From DASRCB01 sp035653295 (GTDB taxonomy: Bacteria; Acidobacteriota; Terriglobia; Bryobacterales; Bryobacteraceae): DNA of 12,664 nt. How positions within the stretch are numbered: the first letter of the stretch is position 1; each line of letters opens with the position of its first letter. A model generated the notes under the pieces. The model was not told where the DNA came from, ran no database searches, and worked only from the letters and a program-made list of their open reading frames with translations. Below are positions 7,477-12,664 of the stretch, in pieces. Made by a program: the position numbers and the translations under genes. Where the stretch lies: positions 1 to 12,664 of the forward strand of contig DASRCB010000025.1 of the NCBI GenBank assembly GCA_035653295.1, in the 5' to 3' direction.

Positions 7477-7486
7477 TCAGGGTCCA
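7458..7486 (-). promoter_or_regulatory. Predicted sigma70-type promoter for the CDP-alcohol phosphatidyltransferase gene
   Basis: Read on the reverse strand: TGGACC (7486-7481) as -35, a 17-base spacer, then TAATAA (7463-7458) as -10 with an extended TGC just before it. The -35 matches TTGACA at four of six positions. The predicted start of transcription is near 7451, leaving a leader of about 30 bases that contains the GGAGG. This is an AT-rich island in GC-rich DNA, which supports a control region. Confidence 0.5.
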
Positions 7487-7493
7487 GCGGGGT

Positions 7494-7988
7494 TCAATCG
7501 AACTCGACAACGGCGGGGGGCTGCTCCGTGCCCACACGCCCGGCGGCGATGTCCGCCTTGAAGTAGTTCTCGCCCCGGATCGGCGCGCCAGCCATCCGGC
7601 GCAGCATCGCGATCTGGCCGGTATGCGTCAGGGCGTCCGCGATCGGGCCCGAGAAGAGCCGCTCGGGTTCGGAACCCAGTGGTTCGGCCGACGCGAGCCG
7701 CCGATCGAAGGCAGCCACGGCATTGAAGAAGCGCTGCACCTCCGCATCCCAGGGGAGCGGCTCCGAGTTATGCCAGTCGTGGCGGCCATCCGCCAGGGCC
7801 AGAGCCCAGTCGAAGAGGTCACCCATATGCGCCAGGATCTGCACCGGCGTGCGCGTCTCCGGCGATGCCTTGAATCCGGCGAAGTCCGCCGGGGCGCCAC
7901 GGACCGCCTTGCCGGCGCGGTAGGCCAGTGTGGCGAGAGTGTGGCGCAGCAGCGCGTTTGGTTCAGGAGCGGTAGAAACGGCAGGCAT
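7494..7988 (-). CDS. DinB-like four-helix-bundle protein
   Basis: This is a 164-residue soluble protein with the feel of the DinB/YfiT superfamily: helical throughout, with a His in the second helix (ILAHMGDLFDWALAL, His54), a polar loop, and HTGQIAMLRRMAGAP (His122) in the last helix. These His positions match the usual metal-binding layout of the family, where members act as thiol-dependent transferases or stress proteins; many have no known role. A third metal ligand is not clear to me. The ATG at 7986-7988 has no Shine-Dalgarno. A TATTCT box ends six bases before the ATG on the reverse strand, so the transcript could be leaderless, although no convincing -35 was found. It is divergent from the thioredoxin-like gene and tandem with the phosphatidyltransferase, which is 72 bases downstream. 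Confidence 0.7.
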   Translation of the reverse strand: MPAVSTAPEPNALLRHTLATLAYRAGKAVRGAPADFAGFKASPETRTPVQILAHMGDLFDWALALADGRHDWHNSEPLPWDAEVQRFFNAVAAFDRRLASAEPLGSEPERLFSGPIADALTHTGQIAMLRRMAGAPIRGENYFKADIAAGRVGTEQPPAVVEFD

Positions 7989-8001
7989 GTTTTGAGAATA
8001 T

Positions 8002-8031
8002 CCGACACGATTCCGTTATTTGGGATACAAT
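8002..8031 (+). promoter_or_regulatory. Predicted promoter of the TlpA-like gene
   Basis: CCGACA (8002-8007) and TACAAT (8026-8031) are separated by 18 bases and match the sigma70 consensus at four and five of six positions. Transcription would begin near 8038, giving a leader of only about 11 bases before the ATG at 8049. An 8-base direct repeat, ACACGATT, occurs at 8005-8012 and 8040-8047, straddling this promoter. Confidence 0.45.
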
Positions 8032-8048
8032 CATCCTCTACACGATTT

Positions 8049-9194
8049 ATGCGTATTGTTTTCCTAATCGGGGCCGTGCTTCCGGTCCTGAATGCCGTCG
8101 CGGCGTCGCCCGCGAGCGGTTTATGGGACGAACTTCAGGCAAAACGGCAGCAGCTTTCAAGCTTCCACGAGGAATTCGATGTTTCCAGAACCTTGCGCGG
8201 CGCTCATGGCGAGCAGGGCTCGAAGTGGCAGGTCATTGTCGATATATCGCACGACCTGTGGCGCGAACGGTCGATCGCCGGATACGGGGACGATATAACG
8301 ATCTTCAATGGCGACGGCCGCTTTTTCATGGAGCAAGGCGGCGACGAATATACGCGTACGAAGGTGAAATCCAATGACTTTCCCCAGCCTTCTCCCTACG
8401 ATCTGAAATATTCCGACTGGTCCCACGCCACGGAGATCGAACGCCGCCCCTGTGGGATTCCGAATGCCGATCATCCCTGCGTGATCCTCCAGGCTGCGGC
8501 AAAGCCGAGAATGATCGAAGGCGGGCGCAGGATAACCGGCGGCTCGGTCCGCGTGCTCATGGATCTCGAAACCGGCCTGCTACTCTCCTCGCGAAACGTA
8601 ATGGGTATCGAAAACTCGGGCAACGGCTATCAGGTGGATGTGATCTACACGTGGAAGAAGTTGAATTACGGCGCCCCTGCCGACGCCAGCCTCTTCCGGC
8701 TCCCCAGCGCGGACATGCGCGAAGTGAAGAAGCTCTCCGAGTGGCGCGCCGCGCAGATCCGGAAGCGTTTCGCGGGCCAGCCCGCGCCGGAGTTCAACGG
8801 CAAAGACATCAGCGGCAAACCGATCCGCCTGGCCCACTACAAAGGGAAGACCGTCCTGCTCGATTTCTTCACCACCTGGTGCCCGCCGTGCCGTGCGGAC
8901 GGCCCCGCGCTCGACAAGTTGTATCAAAAGTACAGCGACAAGGACCTGGCCATCATCGGCATCTCCGTGAGCGAAGATCGCGGCATTGTGGAGAAGTTTC
9001 TCGGCCAGCATCCCCATCCTTACCCCATCGTCCTGACGAGCGAAAACGAGATGCCCCGGCCATATCAGATCGGCGTCTTCCCCACTTACATCGTCATTGA
9101 TAAGGACGGCACGCTGACCGCGGCGGTCGAAGGAGATGCGGGATTCGGGGAACTGCGGAAATTGCTCCGCAAAGCCGGCATGGAAGCCGATTAA
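8049..9194 (+). CDS. Exported LolA-like / TlpA-type thioredoxin two-domain protein
   Basis: This 381-residue protein begins with a signal peptide (hydrophobic residues 3-17, cleavage likely near VAA at 18-20) that sets the start at 8049. The reading frame is open further upstream, but that part crosses the divergent DinB gene and the promoter. Residues about 22-225 look like a LolA/RseB-type half-barrel of beta strands, with Cys135 and Cys144 as a CxxxxxxxxC pair. Residues about 240-381 are a TlpA/ResA thioredoxin fold: PAPEFNGKDISGKPI opening, active site WCPPC (Cys278, Cys281) and cis-proline Pro345 in GVFPTYIVID. It should act as a periplasmic thiol-disulfide reductase or in protein maturation. 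The partner is unknown, and the N-terminal half may bind a lipidated or hydrophobic ligand (inference). The stop lies 19 bases from that of the convergent receptor gene. Confidence 0.85.
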   Translation: MRIVFLIGAVLPVLNAVAASPASGLWDELQAKRQQLSSFHEEFDVSRTLRGAHGEQGSKWQVIVDISHDLWRERSIAGYGDDITIFNGDGRFFMEQGGDEYTRTKVKSNDFPQPSPYDLKYSDWSHATEIERRPCGIPNADHPCVILQAAAKPRMIEGGRRITGGSVRVLMDLETGLLLSSRNVMGIENSGNGYQVDVIYTWKKLNYGAPADASLFRLPSADMREVKKLSEWRAAQIRKRFAGQPAPEFNGKDISGKPIRLAHYKGKTVLLDFFTTWCPPCRADGPALDKLYQKYSDKDLAIIGISVSEDRGIVEKFLGQHPHPYPIVLTSENEMPRPYQIGVFPTYIVIDKDGTLTAAVEGDAGFGELRKLLRKAGMEAD

Positions 9195-9213
9195 GAGTTC
9201 GGGAGGACGAAAC

Positions 9214-11190
9214 TCAGCGTTCCCAGCGCAGGCCGAAGCGGAAGAATCGCGGCGTGCCCGTGTTGGGCGTGGGCGAGAACTGCACGTAGTAGACGCGGTC
9301 GAGCAGGTTCTCCACTTCGGCGACGGCGGACAGGGAGGCGATGATGCGCTGGCGCGCGCTCAGGGAGACGCTGGCGTATCCGGGCAGCAGAAACTGGTTC
9401 AGGTCGTCGTCGTACTGTGAGCTCCAGGCGCGCACGGTTCCGGCGATCAAAGTGTTCCGGTGGACCCAGGCCAGCTGGGCGCTGCCCTGATGGCGCGCTA
9501 CCTGCGGCACACGGTTACCGTTGCTGTAAACCGAATCGGCGAACAGGTAACTGGCCGTGCCCTGCAGGTTGCCCCACTGGCGCCGAATATCCGCCTCAAC
9601 GCCCTGGGCCGTTGCCGCCGCCGCATTTTGCCTCTGGCGCGTGATCGCGGTGGGCGTGGTTTTGAGGGTGACGTTGGTAATCAGATCGCTCAGAGCATTG
9701 TGATAGTAGGTGAAGCTGGCGCGCGTTTTCTCACCGAGCAGGTCGATTCCGGCCTCGCCGCCGATGAGCGTTTCGGGGCGTAACTGCGCATTCGCGAGCG
9801 TAGTCACGTTGCCGGTGCGAAACTGGCGGTACAGCTCGTTCAGCGTGGGCGCGCGGAAGCCCCGGAATACCGAGGCGCGGAAGCGCGCGATGCCGCGCCG
9901 CACAGCGACCCCGCCGCTGGGAGCGACGAAGCTGTTGCCGCCGCTCATGACGTCGCCGCGCAGGCCGGCAAACAGGCGGACGCCGCCGATGTCGTACTGG
10001 CCCTGAGCGAACGCGCCGCCCTGGTTCTGGATGCCGCCGCTGATGCGGGTGAAGGCCGGGAACTGATCGTGGCTCCAGCCCTCGGCGCGCTGGTAGTCGG
10101 CGCCGGTGAGCACCTGCCAGCGCGTCTCATCGTGCGACCACATCGCCGCCGCGCCCGTGCCGTCGGATGGGACGGTCTGGTGATAGCTCAGCGTGTCCTT
10201 CGTGCGATTCGCATTCACGCTGGAGAACGTGCCGCGGAACTGCTCCTGCTCGCGCCACGAAAGCACAGAGACCTGGTCGTGGGTAAACGTGTGCGTGTAG
10301 TTGGCGGCGATCTCGCCGAGACCCGTACCGTTGCGCTGGAGGATGGTGCCATTGTTGCGGTGCTCGGCGAGGATGTCGAAGCGCAGGAAGAAGCGGTCGT
10401 GATCGCCAAGGTAATCGAGGCGTGTGTCGCCGGCGTAAAAATCGAGCGCGGAACGCTGGTCCACGGCCCCTCGGATATTCTCCGGGACGATGTAGTAGCC
10501 GGTGGTATTGAAGCCTCGGAAATTGACGGACGCGCCCCAGCGGCCCCACAGATCGGCGAACCCGCTGGAGAGCTGCTCGGTTCCGAGGTTGCCGCCATCG
10601 AATTCGATGAACTCGTGATCGTGGCGAGGGGGCTCGGAGAACAGCGAGATGACGCCGGCCATGGCGTCGTTTCCGAACACGCTGGTCGAGGCGTCGCGGG
10701 TCAGCTCGACGCGTTCGAGCTCGTCGGGATTGACGCGGTCCCAGTACACCCAGCCGCCGAAAGGATCGTTAAGGGGAATGCCGTCCCACAACAGAAGGGT
10801 GCGGCTGGCGCCGGTGGACCCGATGCCGCGCAGGGAAACCCCCTGAGTGGTCGGATGCGCGACCACGCTGGAGGTGCGGCGGAACAGCTGAAATCCGGGA
10901 ACGCTGCGCAGGCGGTCGTCGAGGTTGACCCCGGTGTTGGCCTCGAGGTCGGTCTGCGTCTCCACCACCACCGGCGAGGGCGATTCGGTGGTGACCGTGT
11001 CCGTGACGTTAATGGTGGTCTTGACCGGCTCGAGCCCCGGCGGCGGCGGGTTCTGCGTGGTCGCGGTCTGCGCCATTGCCGGCCAGGCGATCAGGCTCGA
11101 CCACACGCACATGCACAGACCCCAGCTGCCAACCCGACGCGGCCAGCAAATGGGGCGAGCGTGTGAGCACGATGCGGAACACGTTCTCAT
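9214..11190 (-). CDS. TonB-dependent outer-membrane receptor
   Basis: This is a roughly 658-residue receptor for uptake of a scarce ligand (metal chelate, vitamin or sugar; not determinable here), driven by TonB. A signal peptide with arginines and a hydrophobic stretch ends at AMA-Q. A possible TonB box (TINVTDTVT) follows. The plug domain, about residues 87-184, shows LDDRLRSVPGF, VSLRGIGSTGASRTLLLWDG, NPDELERVELTRDAST and VFGNDAMAGVI. The rest is an alternating-strand barrel with FRGFRAPTLNELYRQ and a closing ENLLDRVYYV....FFRFGLRWER. The last residue is Arg instead of the usual aromatic. I chose ATG at 11190 because it gives the positively charged n-region; ATG at 11112 is possible but leaves an uncharged start, and neither has a good Shine-Dalgarno. 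The start lies inside the DUF58 gene in another frame. No TonB/ExbBD genes are nearby. Confidence 0.9.
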   Translation of the reverse strand: MRTCSASCSHARPICWPRRVGSWGLCMCVWSSLIAWPAMAQTATTQNPPPPGLEPVKTTINVTDTVTTESPSPVVVETQTDLEANTGVNLDDRLRSVPGFQLFRRTSSVVAHPTTQGVSLRGIGSTGASRTLLLWDGIPLNDPFGGWVYWDRVNPDELERVELTRDASTSVFGNDAMAGVISLFSEPPRHDHEFIEFDGGNLGTEQLSSGFADLWGRWGASVNFRGFNTTGYYIVPENIRGAVDQRSALDFYAGDTRLDYLGDHDRFFLRFDILAEHRNNGTILQRNGTGLGEIAANYTHTFTHDQVSVLSWREQEQFRGTFSSVNANRTKDTLSYHQTVPSDGTGAAAMWSHDETRWQVLTGADYQRAEGWSHDQFPAFTRISGGIQNQGGAFAQGQYDIGGVRLFAGLRGDVMSGGNSFVAPSGGVAVRRGIARFRASVFRGFRAPTLNELYRQFRTGNVTTLANAQLRPETLIGGEAGIDLLGEKTRASFTYYHNALSDLITNVTLKTTPTAITRQRQNAAAATAQGVEADIRRQWGNLQGTASYLFADSVYSNGNRVPQVARHQGSAQLAWVHRNTLIAGTVRAWSSQYDDDLNQFLLPGYASVSLSARQRIIASLSAVAEVENLLDRVYYVQFSPTPNTGTPRFFRFGLRWER

Positions 11191-12148
11191 CTTCGGGAAC
11201 CGGGAGCGCCCGTGAGCGGGACGCGGAGACCAGAGCGAGATACCTGAGGATACTATACACGTCACCGTCTTCGGGCACACGGACATCGAAGTGTTGCGTG
11301 CGGAGGCCGAAAGCAGCGCCGCGCTCATTGAGGCGCCAGGCAGTGAAGGCGCACAGCGCTATGGCGCGCTCGAGCCAGTCCTCGTCGGTGGTGTTGAGGT
11401 CGAGCCAGAGCTCGACGGCGATGTCCTGCTGCCGGGCGAATTCGCGAACCTGAAGCTCGCCGGTGTGGGCGGTGGCTTTCCAGTCGACGTGGCGGGCATT
11501 TTCGAAGGCTTCGTAGGGGCGGATGCGGTAGAGGTCCTGACCGGGACCGCGTGCCCACGCATCGAGATCGCCGGCGAGAGCGGAGAAGAGCTCCTCGAAC
11601 CCCGGCTGAGGATCAATCGAGGGATAGACGACGATTTCGCGCGACATGCGGACCCAGGTGCGGCGCTCAGCGAAGCCGAACGGAAAGCGCGTGGCGAAGA
11701 AGAAGCTGGATTCGCGGTAGGCGCCGCGGCGGGAGAAGAAGATGTCCACCGGCGCCTGGACGGTGCTGGCGCGAGGAATCATCGCGAACCACAGGGGCGT
11801 GGAGATGGCGCTGGAATCGGAGGGGGTGAAGTGGATGGAGAAGGAGGGCATCCAGACTTTGACGTTGCGCACCAGGACGCGCGCCTGCATGCGGCGGCCC
11901 GCGCAGACATGCTCGGGGAACACGAAGTCGAGCTCCAGGCCGGCGAGCGAGAGGCGGCTGATGAACCCGGAGACCAGCAGGGTGGCCATCATCGCGGCAA
12001 GCACGAGGAACAGGAGGTTGTTGGCGGAGATGAAGGCGGCAACACCGACGAGGATGGCCGCGGCCGCGTAGAGCAACCCGGCGCGGGTCATGCGCTGGTG
12101 CATGCCCAGCTCGAGCAGATCCGAGATTCTGCGCCAGAGTTTGCGCAC
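11009..12148 (-). CDS. DUF58 family membrane-anchored protein
   Basis: This is a 379-residue protein with two membrane helices near the N-terminus (about 22-41 and 44-63), a beta-rich extracytoplasmic or cytosolic segment, and the DUF58 core GPGQDLYRIRPYE (201-213) followed by RHVDWKATAHTGELQVREF (219-237). DUF58 proteins usually sit beside a MoxR AAA ATPase and von Willebrand-type proteins and are thought to act in metal insertion or envelope maturation. That partner is not in this window. The start is GTG at 12148 without a clear Shine-Dalgarno; ATG at 12103 is an alternative, but the longer start keeps a basic amphipathic lead-in (RKLWRRISDLLEL). The last 30 or so residues, after the family-like strand ending near Val350, are unlike the family and lie over the start of the receptor gene. 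They may be read-through of a lost stop. Confidence 0.85.
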   Translation of the reverse strand: MRKLWRRISDLLELGMHQRMTRAGLLYAAAAILVGVAAFISANNLLFLVLAAMMATLLVSGFISRLSLAGLELDFVFPEHVCAGRRMQARVLVRNVKVWMPSFSIHFTPSDSSAISTPLWFAMIPRASTVQAPVDIFFSRRGAYRESSFFFATRFPFGFAERRTWVRMSREIVVYPSIDPQPGFEELFSALAGDLDAWARGPGQDLYRIRPYEAFENARHVDWKATAHTGELQVREFARQQDIAVELWLDLNTTDEDWLERAIALCAFTAWRLNERGAAFGLRTQHFDVRVPEDGDVYSILRYLALVSASRSRALPVPEDENVFRIVLTRSPHLLAASGWQLGSVHVRVVEPDRLAGNGADRDHAEPAAAGARAGQDHH

Positions 12149-12160
12149 TTATTTCAACGG

Positions 12161-12180
12161 TAGCGCGGCGTAGCGCGGCG
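12161..12180. repeat. Perfect 10-bp tandem duplication
   Basis: TAGCGCGGCG occurs twice head to tail, 13 bases upstream of the DUF58 GTG. The rest of the 79-base gap (12149-12227) shows no convincing promoter or terminator. It may be replication slippage, and its position in the leader could matter for expression. Confidence 0.8.
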
Positions 12181-12227
12181 TGAGGATGTGAAATCCGGAA
12201 ATGCAATGGGTCGGGAGGTTTGCGAAG

Positions 12228-12664
12228 CTAATCCCGCCGCACCGTCTCTATGATGCTTTGCGGAGCGGCAGTCGGAATCACGCGCGTGACGTGCAATCCA
12301 CTTCGCTCGACGAGCCGCCGATACTCTTGCTCTGTTCGCTCCTGGCCGCCCGCGATGACAAGCATTTCCAGATCCAGCAATTTACCAAACGAGGGCACTC
12401 TCGCATCGGGCAGCACGTTCTCGATGATGAGCAACCGGCTCTCCGCTTTCATGGCCTCCCTGCACCGCTTCAGAATCTCGACTGCACGCTCGTCGTCCCA
12501 ATCATGAATAATGTAGGACATCAGGTAGATATCACCGCCGGCTGGTATCGTTTCGAAAAAGCTGCCCGCCACGAAACGGCACCGAGGCCTCAGGTTCTCA
12601 TCGAGCGCGGCGCCTGCGCCTTCGACAACGTGCGCCAGGTCGAAAACTATGCCCCTGGCTTCCG
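12228..12664 (-). CDS. SAM-dependent O-methyltransferase (Methyltransf_2 type), N-terminus outside window
   Basis: The reverse-strand frame is open from the window edge to TAG at 12228-12230, giving 144 residues: the C-terminal part of a roughly 340-residue enzyme. It starts inside the SAM domain with GIVFDLAHVVEGA, the acidic strand end that contacts the SAM ribose. It continues with FVAGSFFETIPAGGDIYLMS, then IIHDWDDERAVEIL, where the His (codon 12504-12506) is the position of the catalytic base in plant and bacterial O-methyltransferases, and LLIIENVLP, KLLDLEMLVIAGGQERTEQEY and the final IIETVRR. The GxGxG motif and dimerisation domain are off the window. The substrate is probably a phenolic or other hydroxylated small molecule (inference). 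A GTG inside the frame at 12572 is not the start, because family sequence continues upstream of it. It lies 79 bases upstream of DUF58 in the same direction, with no known functional link. Confidence 0.9.
   Translation of the reverse strand, partial: EARGIVFDLAHVVEGAGAALDENLRPRCRFVAGSFFETIPAGGDIYLMSYIIHDWDDERAVEILKRCREAMKAESRLLIIENVLPDARVPSFGKLLDLEMLVIAGGQERTEQEYRRLVERSGLHVTRVIPTAAPQSIIETVRRD

Noticed and set aside
7623..8048. Longer start for the TlpA-like protein
   Set aside because: This part overlaps the divergent DinB-like gene, crosses the predicted promoter and would bury the signal peptide internally.
9195..9213. Possible terminator between the convergent TlpA-like and receptor genes
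   Set aside because: The 19 bases show no hairpin or T-run.
10069..11166. Open reading frame of 365 codons on the forward strand
   Set aside because: Antisense to the TonB receptor, which is supported by plug and barrel motifs.
11291..12163. Open reading frame of 290 codons on the forward strand
   Set aside because: Antisense to the DUF58 gene, which has its family core motif.

Overview
The window is GC-rich, gene-dense DNA from a Gram-negative-type bacterium: it has a TonB-dependent outer-membrane receptor and periplasmic thioredoxin-like chemistry. Eukaryote-like Ser/Thr kinase signalling, a beta-helix protein, a DUF58 protein with a characteristic N-terminus and a two-domain TlpA-like protein together suggest an Acidobacteriota genome, perhaps of the Solibacter/Bryobacter type. 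This placement is inferred from gene style; no marker gene is present. No rRNA, tRNA, CRISPR array or insertion sequence was seen.

Region 1 (1-6751, + strand) is a tightly coupled four-gene operon. It contains the 3' part of a right-handed beta-helix protein, a transmembrane Ser/Thr kinase, a very large fused cell-wall synthase (RodA/FtsW-type SEDS glycosyltransferase plus class B penicillin-binding transpeptidase in one 1112-residue chain), and a protein with an FhaA-like N-terminal region and a C-terminal FHA phosphothreonine-binding domain. All three junctions are 4-base stop/start overlaps (GTGA, GTGA, ATGA), which implies translational coupling. The gene content parallels the actinobacterial fhaA-pstP-rodA-pbpA-pknA/B cluster, but here RodA and PbpA are fused and the kinase carries a TPR-like extracytoplasmic half instead of PASTA repeats. 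The kinase linker has a 13-residue three-copy repeat with a threonine at the same place in each copy, a candidate phospho-docking array for the FHA protein. This module is the most interesting content of the window.

Region 2 (6753-7988, - strand) holds a CDP-alcohol phosphatidyltransferase, convergent with the FHA gene and one base from it, and a DinB-like protein upstream of it. The 72-base gap between these two carries a good predicted promoter for the transferase, with an operator-like inverted repeat at the expected start of transcription.

Region 3 (8049-9194, + strand) is an exported two-domain protein: a LolA-like N-terminal half and a TlpA/ResA-type thioredoxin C-terminal half with a WCPPC active site. 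It is transcribed divergently from the DinB-like gene.

Region 4 (9214-12664, - strand) holds, in order of transcription, the 3' part of an O-methyltransferase, a DUF58 protein and a TonB-dependent receptor. The DUF58 and receptor genes overlap out of frame by about 100-180 bases. These genes share direction but have no obvious common pathway.
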